From assembly GCA_030280995.1 (NCBI GenBank), contig JASXTE010000013.1, positions 14,287,501-14,351,500 of the forward strand: a stretch of DNA of 64,000 nucleotides. Direction: 5' to 3'. Shown here in pieces: positions 1 to 11,964 of this stretch. The notes under the pieces are model-generated. The model was not told where the DNA came from, did not search any database, and saw only the letters and a program-made list of their open reading frames with translations. Numbering within the stretch: the stretch's first letter is position 1; each line of letters starts with the position of its first letter. The DNA is from Hemileia vastatrix. Lineage: Eukaryota > Basidiomycota > Pucciniomycetes > Pucciniales > Zaghouaniaceae. A program made the position numbers and the translations under genes.

Positions 1-54
1 AATCAGTTAGAGCTGACTAAGAAACACAATTTCCAAATGGTGAAAAAAATAAAA

Positions 55-71
55 CCCCACATTGGGCACCA
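55..71 (-). other. Primer-binding site of a truncated gypsy element
   Basis: On the minus strand this reads TGGTGCCCAATGTGGGG. It differs by two C-to-T changes from the PBS of the 12.9-kb element (35310-35326). The spacing to the LTR edge is identical (4 nt, then TGTAG at 76 on the plus strand). It marks the start of the internal region of a third copy of that family or a close relative, which runs off the left edge of the window. Confidence 0.6.
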
Positions 72-75
72 GAAA

Positions 76-1734
76 TGTAGAAAAAATCTAAGAGTCACCT
101 TGATGTAAGTTGAACCCAGAAAATTTGGAGAAGTTAAAAAAATCCCTTGTATTTCAAGAAAAGTAACATGGAATTATCTAAATTAAGAAAAGGGTGACTG
201 AATTTCTATGGCTTGATATTAAGAAAAACATGAAAGTGATTTTCTCAAATAAATGAGGGTAAAATTCTCAGTCTAGAGATGTGTAGAAATGCTATAAAAT
301 CTATATTATATTACTTAGAACCCATATGTTAACTAGTAAAAGATTAAGTAAAGTATACTCTAATAATAATCCTGATCAGATTGTACTAGTAAGAGGTTGA
401 CTCTCTTCCTCTCAGTATATTCCAGTACTTGAGTATGATTCAATAGTAAACATCAATGGTCCTACTACTTAATATTAAATTATTTATGGATTAAACCTCA
501 GGGAAAGACTAATAAAACTCTTATAATCAATTCTAAACTCACAATATTTGGATTGGTGTGGACTAGTGGTGGAAAATTGGCTAATAAAATATAGTTATAG
601 CTAATATAAAGATAATATCAATTTATAAGGGCTTTGAAATATATTTATATATTCTAATAATTTTTTAATAAGATTTATTTTATGTTTAGTAAGTATGAGA
701 TTTCCAATAATCCATCAAATCATCCCTTACTTATACCAAAATCCACTGGAGTTCACAGACCTTCAATCCAGATGATGTCACTGCTATCCCCAGCAATTAC
801 AGAACTGTGAGGGCCCATCACCTCCCCATGGTGTCTACTTCAAGCAGTTTAAACACCCAGACATCCTGTAAGGGCCCTCCATTACAATTAAAGATACTAT
901 ACACCCATACCATAAATAAAGAAAACAGACAAAAGCAGATAACATAAAGAAATAGGTAAAAAAAACTCCTCCAAAGAATATAAAGGATCCAAATCAACTT
1001 TCCAAGGCCCAATAGCATTGCCAAGCATTCATATTAACCCAGTAAACATATCCCAACACATAAATCTGTGAAAATTCATTAAAGGAAGCAGGTTAAGTTG
1101 TCCAAACTGGATGTATATGCCTAAAAAGGGGTATATTCTTTTTTAGGAATGGTGAGCCCATTAAATATGTCCCTATTACCTGAAATAAGCAGAAAAATTA
1201 GGGTTATAGGATATTAAGAGGGTTAAACCCTCATATAGACCTATATATACATAATATAACTACATGTCAGGCTGAGGTAAAGTACAGAGACATGAACTAG
1301 CTTGAATGGTCAGTTGTGTAGAAGATTTTAATGGTCCTATATGAATACTGTAATACAAATCTAATAAGTATTAAAATATAAAACAATATAAGGGTCTCAA
1401 TAATTCTAATCTCACTAATTATATATGGCTTACAATCTTTATAGTTCCTAGAAAAAAAGATTTAAATAAATTCAGATACTATTCAAAGACTTTATAAGTA
1501 CTATTGATATGTAGTTTAATTGTATTGGTTATATGTTTTAATTGTAATGATAAAGAATGTAGAAAATAAGACCAAAAACCCCCTCCTTTTATACACAATT
1601 ATTTCCCCAATGACACCTTTAATTTACCAGCTCAATACACATTTAATGACGCCTCATTCAAGCTGATAGAAATTTCCAGAAAAAAAAAAGAGTTAACAGT
1701 AACATAATTAGAATGATATCACCAACCAAAATCC
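76..1734. other. Noncoding AT-rich stretch beginning with an LTR end
   Basis: The first bases (TGTAG) are where the LTR of the element whose PBS lies at 55-71 should begin. The rest does not obviously match the 1.09-kb LTRs at 34215 and 46024, so the LTR is either diverged or from a sister family, and its outer edge is not resolved. I see no coding potential; the short open frames here have no recognisable motif and are AT-rich. Confidence 0.4.
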
Positions 1735-2761
1735 TGTCGTAAAAGGGATAATCCATCAAAAATAGAGAATAAGCAAAAAAGAGAGTATATGCGTATTATA
1801 CATTAATATAAAAGACTAAAAAGGGAAAATTAAGACTAATTATTATTTAATAATGAGGGTGATATACAGTAGAAATGTTGGGGCTAATCATGACATTATA
1901 CTACATGAAATCCCCAATCAAAAATACCTAAAATTGACTGAGAAACCACCAAAAAACCCAAAAAAGGGCATGAGATGTGGGGTAACTACATGCAGTTCTT
2001 GGAAGGCGCTTGCACAGGTAAATCCTTGACTAATTTAGGCAAATTTAAGCGTGGTAGTGAATTAAAGAGCCAAGAATGAGGTTATTAATGAAATTAGTGC
2101 ATATAAAGAGGGTCAATGGATTTATAATTAAGCTAGGACACTAAATAAGCGCCTGTTGCCTATTTTAGTGTGTTTCCCCACAGTGGGCGTAGAATGTGGG
2201 GTAAGTATAGTGTGAAAAAGTTAACTTTGCTAAAAATGAAGCTATTCACACAGGAAAAATGCAGGCAGTATGTGGCCAGTACACAGAAGCAATTTCTGGC
2301 ATAAAAAACACCAAATTTTAAAAGTGTTATTTTTATGCATTTGAGTAGCCAAAGCAATATTCCTAATTAAGAGACATTGATCTGTAAAAGTGCATTTTTA
2401 ATATTTTTAAATTTATAGCGCATATAATCAACTTTTAAGTGATTTAAAGCGCATTTCCTGTTTTTTACATAAAACAATGAAAACAACAGCTTTAAGTGTA
2501 CTTAAAAATTATGTAGCCTAATACTTAAGGCTCTTAAGATTACCCTAACATATTTCAACTTGATATTAAGTACATAAGGCTTATTAAAGGTGGATATATG
2601 CGTGTATTTAAGGTGTTATAATGGCATATTTTGTATATTATCATAATTTTACTTATGTATACTATTTGTGTACTCTAATTTATTGCTCCCATGTATAGTC
2701 CATGTATTCAACATAACTTATAAGTACTTTTTACTCAGGACTTGTGATATCTAGGCTGACA
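1735..2761 (-). repeat. LTR (about 1.03 kb), 3' LTR of a gypsy fragment
   Basis: It matches 3794-4822 base for base over long stretches in direct orientation. On the minus strand it begins TGTCAGCC and ends in CA, as LTRs do. A polypurine tract lies immediately upstream (2762-2779), which identifies it as the 3' LTR of the integrase fragment at 2940-3789. Confidence 0.8.
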
Positions 2762-2779
2762 CTTTCCCCCCCAAAAAAA
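2762..2779 (-). other. Polypurine tract (plus-strand primer site)
   Basis: Read on the minus strand this is a run of T, then G, then GAAAG, directly abutting the TGTCAGCC start of the LTR. Its position between the chromodomain gene and the LTR is that of a retroelement PPT. Confidence 0.7.
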
Positions 2780-2939
2780 CAATAAAAAAATGATAAGTTA
2801 TACACTTTATTTATTTTATATTATTTTTCAGGTATTCAGAAAATTCTGTAGCATTAAAGATTAATTCTTTAAAGAAGTAAAACATAACAAACTATTATGA
2901 GTACTGGTTTTTTAGCCCCTCAGCTGGTTGAACAGTAAT

Positions 2940-3789
2940 TTATTTCTGTTTAAATTTTTTAAGAAGGTAGGATAGATTTGAAATTTCTTTTTCAGGTATC
3001 AATTTATCAAATTCATTTGATTTCCACTTAAATCTTAATAAATACTCAGTTCCTTTCTCTTTAGTAAGAATTCTTTTCTTGAGTATTTTTTCAATCACTG
3101 ATTTTTCCACAATCTCTTCAGGTTGCTTTTTTTTAGGCCTTCCTCTTCTGTTTGGAGATAAGTCAGGATCATTTGCATGGTAAGTTTTTAATAATGAGAT
3201 AGGGAAAACTGGATGTTTCCTAACATATGGGGCATATAATATGACTTCCACAGCATTATTACCAACCATTTTGATTACTACAAAAGGTCCTACAAAGGGA
3301 TCCTTCAATTTAACATTACCTTGTAAGTTAAAATGTAGTGTTGAAATTAGGACTTCATCTCCTTTTTTGAATTCAAATTCTTTATGAGATTTATCCCACC
3401 TTTTCTTTTTATATTCAAATGCTTTCTGGATGCATTCCTCTGCTTTCTTTCTACACATTTGTTGCATATTAATAAAGGATTTAGTACTACGGTGTATATC
3501 TTGGTAATTTATTTAAATGATTTACTGGGGTATTTGGTACATATCCCAGCCAGAGTTCAAATGGTTTTTTCTCTGTTACAGAATGAGTTGTGCTATTATA
3601 AGAAAATTCAAGGCCAGGAATTAATTTTACCCAGTCATGTGTGAATTTCTCATTGTCTTTGTATTCCAATCCAAAGGCGCAATATCTTCTGATCATATCC
3701 TCTAGAGTCTGTATCATTCTCTCGGCCAGCCCATCAGTTTGTGGATGGTGGCCTGTAGAAAATTTCAATTGACAACCTGATAATTCCAT
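2940..3789 (-). pseudogene. Ty3/gypsy integrase C-terminal half with chromodomain
   Basis: Two overlapping minus-strand frames encode the end of a chromovirus integrase. The first (3789-3487) carries the integrase core motif GHHPQTDGLAERMIQTLEDM, containing the catalytic Glu. The second (3467-2940) carries the GPY/F-type region (KDPFVGPFVV) and a chromodomain (EYLLRFKWK through the C-terminus). A one-base frameshift near 3480 separates them. The N-terminal zinc finger, the first catalytic Asp and all of gag-PR-RT are absent, because the sequence is cut at 3794 by an LTR. The same protein family is found at 5390-6803. It cannot be active. Confidence 0.85.
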
Positions 3790-3793
3790 CTCC

Positions 3794-4822
3794 TGCAGTA
3801 ATAGGGATAATCCATCAAAAATAAAGAATTTAGCAAAAAAGAGAGTATATGCATATTATACATTAATATAAAAGGCCAAAAAGTAAAAATTAAGACTAAT
3901 TAATACTTAATAATAAGTTGGATTGACAGTAGAAATGTTGGGGCTAATCATGACATTATAGTATGTGAAATCCCCATTCAAAAATAACCAAAATTGACTG
4001 AGAAACCACCAAAAAACCCAAAAAAGGGCGTGAGATGTGCGGTAACTACATGCAGTCCTTGGTAGGCGCTTCCACGGGTAAATCCTTGACTAATTTAGGA
4101 AAATTTAAGCATGGTAGTGAATTAAAGTACAAAGAATTAGGTTATTAATGAAATTAGTGCATATAAGGAGGGTCAATGCGTTTATAATTAAGCTAGGACA
4201 CTAAATAAGCACCTGTTGCCTATTTTGGTGTGTTTCCCCACAGTGGGCATAGAATGTGGGGTAATTATAGTGTGAAAAGGCTAACTTTGTATAAAATGAG
4301 GCTATTTACATGGGAAAAATGCAGGCAGTATGTGGCTAGTACACAGAGGCCATTTCTGGCATAAAAAACACCGAATTTTAAAAGTGTTATTTTTATGAAT
4401 TTGAGTAGCCAAATCAATAGTCCTAATTAAGACAAATTGATCTCTCAAAGATCATCTTTAATATTATTAAATTTATAGAGCATATAATCAACTTTTAAGT
4501 GATTTAAAGCGCATTTCTTGTTTTTTACATAAAACAATGAAAACAACAGCTTTAAGTGTACTTAAAAAATTATGTAGACTTATATTTAAGGTTCTTAAGA
4601 TTACCCTAACATATTCCAACTTAATATTAAGTACATAAGACTTATAAAAGATGGATATATGCGTGTATTTAAGGTGTTATAATGGCATATTTTGTATATT
4701 ATTATAATCTTACTTATGTTTACTATTTGTTTACTCTAATTTATTGCTCCCATGTATAGTCCATGTGTTTAACATAACTTAAAAGTACTTTTTACTCAGT
4801 CCTGGGGATATCCAGGCTGACA
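3794..4822 (-). repeat. Second LTR copy (about 1.03 kb)
   Basis: Direct repeat of 1735-2761, ending GGCTGACA on the plus strand. No primer-binding site follows it: the LTR abuts the middle of the integrase coding sequence directly. It is therefore not a normal 5' LTR. It is either a solo LTR inserted in the gene or the product of recombination or deletion that removed the 5' internal region. Confidence 0.75.
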
Positions 4823-5127
4823 CTACATATTTGACTTAATATGAGGTTTATGCATACATATGAACTTGTGAATAACTATAATTACTTAATATCACTTAAG
4901 ATAAGTATATTAATTCTACATTGGAAGATTAATAAGAGTTATTGGGCTATTAATAAGCTATTTAAACTCATATAAGTCATATAACAGGGTAATAAATATA
5001 TATAAAAGCATAATAACCATATATATAAGTATTATAAGCATAATTTTGACTTACAAGCTTAATACAATTAAGGTTATTATATTCTAAACTTAAGAAATAC
5101 TCAGTCCTGGGGATACCTAGGCTGAAA
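4823..5127 (-). repeat. LTR-derived segment of the adjacent gypsy remnant
   Basis: The right edge (plus-strand CTAGGCTGAAACA) resembles the edge of the 1.03-kb LTRs (CCAGGCTGACA), including the preceding ACTCAGTCCTGGGGATA block. It is followed by a purine-rich stretch (on the minus strand, GTTTAGGG before TGTTTCAGCC). This is probably the truncated 3' LTR of the element at 5390-9500. The left edge is not definable. Confidence 0.5.
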
Positions 5128-5389
5128 CACCCTAAACAGAAAAAACAACAAAAAAAAGCCAAGATATTTTATTTATTAAGTATGAAGTGGTTATAAAAAT
5201 ATTTTATAAATTTCTATATTACATACAAAGGGGAGAGAAATTGGAAACCAGGAATAACTTTCAGCTCACATACTGAATTTTTTTGATTCAGTATGTGAAC
5301 TGAACCCAATTCATGGTTGCCATTTTTTCCCCCTGTGATATACTGTAATTTTAACAGTATTATTTGGGCTTAAAATTTTTTAAGAGTTT
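5128..5389. other. 3' untranslated part of a gypsy remnant; no gene seen
   Basis: Between the LTR-like edge and the last chromodomain codons I find no frame with recognisable motifs. It contains an inverted pair around 5265-5300 (CATACTGAATTTTTTTGATTCAGTATG) that could form a hairpin. Confidence 0.4.
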
Positions 5390-6803
5390 TTAAATATCAG
5401 AGATTTAATTTTCCAAAATCTACTGGTAATGTTCACTTGATTTATTTTAAAACCTTAATATATACTCAAAACCCTTTTCTTTAGTAATGTGTCTCTTTTA
5501 TGTAGATTTTCAATTTCTTCTTTTTCAACTATTTATTCAGGTTGATTTTTATGCCTTTCTGATCTTCTTGGAAATAGAGGAGTGTCATTAGAATGGTATG
5601 GTTTTATAAGAGAAATAAGAAATACTGGATGTTTCCTATAGTATGGTGCATATAATATAACTTCAACAGCATTGTTACCAACCATCTTTTTTACTACAAA
5701 TGGTCCAATGAATGCATCTTTCAATTTAACGCTACCATTTAAATTAAAATGTAGTGTAGAAATAAGGACTTTATCACTCTTTTTCAAAATTTGCTCTTCA
5801 TGAGCTTTATCCCATCTTTTCTTCTCATAATCAAATGCCTTACTTATACATTCTTGGGCATGCTTTCTGCATAATTTTTGCATTTGAAGAAAAGATTTTG
5901 TAGCTGGATGGATATCCAATTTTGGTAATTTATAAAGAGTTTTAGCAGGGGTATTAGGTACCTAGCCTAACTATTACTTAAATGTAATTTTGCTAGTGAC
6001 GGGATGTACTGTAATATTGTATGCAAAGTCTAAACCAGGGATAAGGGCTACCCAATTATGAGTGAATTTGTCATTGGCTTTAAAGTTAAGACTAAAAGTA
6101 CAATATCTTTTTATCATATCTTCCAAAGTTTGTATCATTCTTTCTGCCAGGCCATCAGTTTGTGGATGTGTGCTGTAGAAAGTTCTCATTGACAACTTGA
6201 AACATCCATAAGTGATGTCCAGAACTCAGAAGAAAATTTTATATCTCTGTATGAAACTATTGCTTTAGGGAATCCTACTATATTTTTAAAAAAAAATTCC
6301 ACATAAGAAAGATAAGTCCCTTTCAGAAACCTCTTTGTGGGTTGGAATAATTTTACACATTTTTGTAAAACCATCTACAATTAACAAGCAGGATCTATAA
6401 CTCTTATGCCCTGTTACTGGTAAACCTGTTACAAATTCCATGTTAACTATTTCCTGTGGAGCTTTTGGTTTCTCAATTTTTTATAACAAACCAGCTTTTT
6501 TTCCCATCAATCTTTTAGATTTTTTTCAAGAATCACATGTCTCAACATAATTTTGAAAATCATCAGAAATTTTAATCCACAAAGCTGTATCTTTACTCTG
6601 GTTAATGTTTTATGGAAGTCGAATTGACCTGCTAATATATCATCATGAGATATACTTAAGATTAACTCCTTCATTGAAAGAGGAATCACTACTACATTAC
6701 TTAATTTTTTTCTATAATATATAAAATCATCTTCAATGAAAAATTTACCTTTGTATAATGTTTCCATATATTTCAGTGGAAATGTTTTTATCAAAACACT
6801 CAT
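5390..6803 (-). pseudogene. Ty3/gypsy integrase with chromodomain, decayed
   Basis: In minus-strand order: an N-terminal part (6803-6507), the central core (6374-6186, with IVSYRDIKFSSEFW, where a catalytic Asp is expected), the HPQTDGLAERMIQTLEDM block with the catalytic Glu (6195-5974), the GPY/F-type region (FIGPFVVKKMVGNNAVEV, 5919-5533), and chromodomain remnants (KEKGFEYILRF) down to about 5390. Multiple stops and frameshifts break it. It is closely similar to the fragment at 2940-3789, so the two belong to one chromovirus family. In the family, this protein inserts the cDNA and the chromodomain guides it to marked chromatin; this copy cannot work. Confidence 0.8.
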
Positions 6804-8225
6804 TGAAGAATTAGATGGATATTTAATATTGTAGTTATTTTACTCAATTCAGGATCTGAAGTATAATTATTGAGAATTGATTGCATAAATTCATCCTCAA
6901 GATCTACAATATAAATTCCATAAATGTTAATGATCTCTCTTTCAGGAATATAAGCTAAATTATCATCTTCATTAGGTAGAGGTACTCTAGATAAAATATC
7001 TACATTAGCATGTAAAGTTTCTACTCTATGTGTAATAGTCATTTGTCCTCTGTATTCTTGTACAGCCAATTTCCATATAAACATATGCCTATTAGTGGTT
7101 TTCATGTTTAAGAGTGAATTAACTGCACTACAGTCAGTTATTAACTCAAATTTTTGGTCTTCAAGGTAATAATGTAGCTTCTCAAGAGCCCATACTACTT
7201 CCAAACACTCAAGTTGAGTAACACCATATTTCAATTTACTACTTCTTAGAGTTCTTAAAATATAGAAAGTTACCAATTCTGACATTTTCCCTTCAATAAG
7301 TTGTTTTTGATGCAAAGCAGCACCCAAACCAATAAAACTTGAGTCAAGATACCATACAAAAGAGAGTTGGAAATCTGGTAATCCCAAGAAGGGAGCTGTC
7401 ATCAAACATTATTTAAAATTATGAAAATCTTGTTGTCTTTCATTGTCCCAAATGAAAGCCTCTTATTTCTTTTTCAGTCTGCTCAATGTTGCAGTAATTA
7501 ATTGATAGTTCTTTATATATTTTCTACAATAACCACATATACCAAGAAAAGATTTTACATACTTAAAATTTTGAGGAATTCCAATATTCTTAATTGAAGC
7601 AACTTTGTTTTGGTCAACACATATTTTTAAGCCAGATACATTATTAACAAGAGCCTTTAAAGACTCAAAACCAAATTTACATTTTTTCAATGCAAGAGCA
7701 ATTTTTATTTCATCCATTTTCTAAAATACCTTCTTCAAATTGATTAAGTGTTTATCATATGTCTTAAGAACACTATGATTTTATCAATGTATACCATCAG
7801 CCACCCTTCAATCATTTCATTATGGAATGTTATATCCATTCATTTTTTAAATACTGAAGGAGCATTTTTTGGTCCAAGTGGCATACTGACATATTTATAA
7901 ATTCCCATATGTGTTGTTATCAATTAAAAGTTCTGTGAACTCTTTTCAACAGGAATTTTATGGTACCCTTTATTTCCATTGAGACAACTATGTACTTAGC
8001 AACGTTCAGGGTAGCATGTAAAGAGGAAATACTTGGCAAGGGGTAAATATCATCTACTCTAAATGTTTTTAATGCTCTATAATCAACACAAAGCCTTTCC
8101 TTATCTTTTTCATCAGAAATAAGCACTGGTGATATCATACAATATATTGGTGTAGTTTTTAACTTTTCAATAATTTTCATGTTTATCAACACCTTAATAT
8201 TTTTCTCTTTGTCTTTCCTTTTCAT
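6800..8225 (-). pseudogene. Reverse transcriptase-RNase H region, decayed
   Basis: The RT fingers are in 8225-7920 (VLISDEKDKERLCVDYRALK, then DDIYPLPSI). The palm active-site box reads as VYIDK near 7780-7795, where YxDD is expected, so the second Asp is lost. The RT connection is at 7717-7463 (FLGICGYCRKYIKNY). RNase H follows at 7405-6800 with a first Asp in WYLDSS, the Glu region (LECLEVVWALEK) and an Asp in ITDCSAVNSLL, and ends with the typical ANVDILSRVPLP. The domain order is that of Ty3/gypsy, on the minus strand upstream of integrase. Frameshifts separate the blocks. Confidence 0.8.
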
Positions 8226-8308
8226 TGGTGAATCAGGGTATGGTTTTTTTTAACACTAGAAAGAATATTATCTATTTCACAGGTCAAAATAATTTTTATT
8301 TCATGATC

Positions 8309-8996
8309 TTACACAAGGCCAAGTCCATTTGTCCCATTTGCAAAAGCCATTGGAAATGCATTAATTAAGTACAAAATATTTTTTTTCTCATCTTTAATTA
8401 TCTGAGTGCCAAATGCTGCTTTGTAAATTTGTGTTTCCAGAAGTTCCATCTTACTGGTTTCTCTTCCTTTGCAAGGAATATCTACTACTGACACAATGTT
8501 CAACACTGTGTTAAAAGGATTTATTTTAAATTTTTTTCTTTTACCATTCATTCCAATTGTAAAAATATTATTAGAAGGGTTTAATTTCACACCAAACTTT
8601 GTCAGAATGACATTTTCAATGATAAAAAAGCTACTACAATTAGTATGATCCATTACTACAAAGTCACAAGTTACTCTAACATAACCATGTTGATGTTTAA
8701 AGAAAACAGCAGCTTTGTATCTACCAATGGGGTGTAGTACTGATCAAAACCCCTTTCCAATTATCACTCTGAAGGGGTTGAAGATTTGGCTTAAAATCAC
8801 TATCAATTATCTGTAATGTACATACAGAAACAACAGAGCTAGAAGCTCCTGTGTCCAAAACTATATTTAAAGTTGCTCCAGAAATTATTGCTGGAACTGT
8901 GATAGGTATCATTCTTAATTTATCAGCTTGTATATCTTTAAATATCACAGCATCTTCAAAGATAATTAGTGATAAATATGAGTCCATCCTTAACAT
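8309..8996 (-). pseudogene. Retroviral-type aspartic protease and PR-RT linker, decayed
   Basis: The 8996-8721 frame contains the pepsin-like catalytic motif NIVLDTGASSSVVS (DTGA), preceded by a PITVPA segment typical of gypsy proteases. The following frame (8653-8309) covers the rest of the protease and the linker to RT. In an intact element this enzyme cleaves the Gag-Pol polyprotein in the virus-like particle. Several frame breaks make it a pseudogene. Confidence 0.7.
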
Positions 8997-9123
8997 TAGA
9001 TTTTTGCAGATGGAAAAATTATCTTACAACATACAGACCTCATATTCATCACTATATGAGATATTACTGTCACAATCACATGAACATATAATTTTTTCTG
9101 TCTTATGTTCAGATTCTTGCTGA

Positions 9124-9500
9124 TTTTCAGAAATGTTTATATTTTTTCACATTTTTGAACTTTAACCCAAAGCTTATTACACTTATAAAAAGTTTTTCTC
9201 TCATACCTTTTAGGTACTACAGGTGCAGTAAGCTATTTCTGCTTTTCCTGAAGTAGTTTTGAATTCTGAGTTTTTACAGGTTCATTATTTTGTTTATAAG
9301 TGGTGTACCTTGCTTCATACTTATGGTTTAATATTATTCTATTACAAATATTAATAAATTCAGAGTACTCATGTACCATTATTGTTATAGCTACAACAAT
9401 TTCTCTGACAGATATAGTTAATTAATATATTACTTTACTTTTCATAAGTTAAAATAAATATTTGGTTCAATGGCTTTTAATATTTTATTTCAATTCATTA
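9124..9500 (-). pseudogene. Gag C-terminus with degenerate zinc knuckle
   Basis: The minus-strand frames read through a lysine-rich segment and a partial CCHC-like knuckle (FYKCNKLWVKVQKC) lacking the first Cys and the His, and then an acidic Cys-containing tail (CSCDCDSNISYSDEYEVC) leading into the protease. The upstream part of gag is cut at 9571 by the LTR of another element. Confidence 0.5.
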
Positions 9501-9570
9501 AAAAAACCATAGTTTTTTCACCATTCAATTTATTATACCTTTTTTCTCAAATAATAATTGCTGAGTACAT

Positions 9571-10465
9571 TGTAGACAATCCTATAGTACTAGCTATAGG
9601 CCATGATCAAGAGATTTGGAGAAAAACCAGAGAGAAAATACCCTGTCCCTTTAAGAAATACCTGGTAAGATCTATTTGCTACAGCAAATTAGAGACTGTT
9701 ACAATACCCTTTCCAACACACTTCTTGAAAGCTTAACATGTAAAGAAAGTATCCTAGATAGACCACAGACCAAAGAAAACCAGAAATTCAGAAAGATCCA
9801 CACCAGAAACCCAAAACACTGTGCACGTTTTGCACAGAATAGAGCAATAATACTTGATGCAGGTTGAAAAGCTACACCAGAGAAACCAGTTTTGAAATTT
9901 GAGTTAAATGAAAAACTAAACTAGAAACACACCCAGAAAATTGTGGCCAAAAAACAGTGAAAACAGAGTAAGAAACAGTGATCTAATTACCAGATGGTTG
10001 TACAATAATTACAGTTGCCCCAAACTGTCTTATTCAGTATGTACACACAGACTTCCATCTAAAAATCTATGCTACAGCAACTAATTTTGTATTTCTGCCA
10101 GCCAAATTGCATAAAAACCCTCTAGAAGTGCTCCCCAGCATGCTATGGTAGAGACGGGCGGGCCCCCTGAAGCCAGAAAACCACTAAAAACAACTAAAAA
10201 ACCAGAAAACAACAGAAAACACCTTAAACCTTAAATTATACTAAAAAAACATCAGGAAATAAAACTTAGAGAAAAATCAGGGCTATCTAATTGTACTAAG
10301 CACTTAACACTAAAACTTAATGTTAGCCTAGAAAACAAAAATAAAATTAAACAGCTATAGTAAAAAAGAAAAGTGACCAAAAAGAGCACTTAAAACTTAG
10401 AATATAAAAATATTCACAAAAAATAAAATATATATAAAAACCAGGGCTATCCAATGATAATTTCC
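9571..10465 (-). repeat. 3' LTR remnant of the large gypsy copy
   Basis: It matches the 1.09-kb LTRs at 34215-35305 and 46024-47115 from their 3' edge (TGTAGACAATCCTATAG on the plus strand here) back to the ATTGGATAGCCCTGG block. It then joins directly to sequence found just 3' of integrase in the intact copy, so a deletion junction lies near 10455-10470. The GC-rich patch of the LTR is present at 10150-10172. Confidence 0.75.
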
Positions 10466-10732
10466 TAGAGGACTAAAAAAACTGTGAAAAGAAACCAATA
10501 CTAGGTTTCAACAAAATTAAGAGAAGGGGTTGGAAACAGACAATCTGGGGTAACTGTTGATAGAGAAGCCAGCCCATCAGTAACCCCCACACTTGCCAAG
10601 ATCAAATCTAGAGCCCCACACATGGGTACCTCTAACAATAAGTTTTCAACACAAAAACTGCTTTGAAGCAAACAAAATCTAAATTTAAAGAATGGTCCTT
10701 AGTTTATCCTCATTTCAGATTCAGTCTTCTTC
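10466..10732 (-). other. 3' noncoding region with one hairpin-repeat unit
   Basis: Homologous to 41960-42240 of the plus-strand copy. It contains one copy of the repeated unit (about 10530-10640) with the block whose plus-strand edges are GGGGTAACTG and CAGTAACCCC. One stem position is mismatched relative to the other copies. Confidence 0.6.
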
Positions 10733-11964
10733 TTATCTTGTGCCTCTAGGATAAAACCACTTCACTTGATCTGCAGCCACTCTTTTATTTAAGACTGCAC
10801 CATCCAACTCTTCCAAAAAATAAGAACCTCCAGATACCTGAGATCTGATTCTGTAAGGTCCATTCCATCTTTCAGCAAACATTTTTCCCCACTGACTCTC
10901 CAAACTTCTATTATAAACCAACACCAAACAACCAGGATTTAAGGGATATCTGAGTCTATGAGCCACATTCTTGTCCTAGTATCTGACTGATTTATTTCTA
11001 ATCTTCATTTTTCTACAGTATTCTTTCTCTTGACATTCCTCTTTACATTCTGACTGTTGTATCCTAGAACAGAGAGAATCTTCTGTTGAATGCACCTCAC
11101 CCCAATCAATCCCAAGATAAGAAACAGCTTCCAAGTCCACCATTAGAACTGCTTTCTGCCCAAAAATTAACTCATAAGGGGAACAGCCAGTTGTCCTTTT
11201 CACATCAACCCTATCAGCAAACAACACCAAAGGTAAATAATGCCTCCACTTTTCAGCACTATCTCCATACATTTTTTCAAACCATTGTTGATAAATTGAT
11301 GACCTCTTTCAACTATGCCTTCAGCTTCAGGATAATATGGCATAGCCACTCTAACTTTAGAACCAATGCTAGCCACAGCCTCTTTGAATTCGGCTCCAAA
11401 CTCTGGCCCACCATCAACAGTCACCAACTTCATTAATCCATATCTATAAATGCATTCCTTTTTAAGAGATTCTTCCACACTTTTAGCAGTAAAATTAACC
11501 AGAGGCACAGCCTCAGCCCAGCCAGATAAATCATCCCTGGAATCAATCAAATATTTTTACCTGCCCTCTTTAATATGGACAGCATCCAGACTGACTCTTC
11601 CAAACACAGTTGATTCACCAGTAGAATGACCAAGTTCATTTGGTTTCAGATGAATTCTTCTTTGACACTCTTCACATGATTGGACCCAGCCCTGCACAGC
11701 CAACTTCATACTATGCCACCAAAATCTGTCTTCTACTTATCTGTAAGTCTCCCCAAAGCATCTATGACCAAGGTCTTCATGCAAATACTTCAACACCACC
11801 TCTTGACACTTTTTCTGAGTCACTACAACATTAAGATTTGGATGCCTCCTCCTCATCAACCTTCTCCCTGAAACATAAAATCCAGAACTCTTCTTCTTGA
11901 TTGCTAACCAAGTATCATCATCACAACTATCTGGCCTCTCCAAAGTCAACAGATATTCCACCAT
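10733..11964 (-). pseudogene. Integrase of the large gypsy copy, decayed
   Basis: From the N-terminal side (11964) the minus strand encodes the zinc-binding region, then the core with VTVDGGPEFGAEFKEAVAS (catalytic Asp) and YYPEAEGIVERGHQFI (catalytic Glu), and the C-terminal GPY-type segment (RWNGPYRIRSQVSGGSYF) ending QVKWFYPRGTR at 10733. No chromodomain follows. Frames change several times. It is nearly collinear with the integrase at 40800-41960. Confidence 0.8.

Noticed and set aside
818..1024. Minus-strand open frame of 68 codons with hydrophobic residues
   Set aside because: AT-rich sequence often gives Phe/Leu/Ile-rich frames; no second copy or motif supports a membrane protein.
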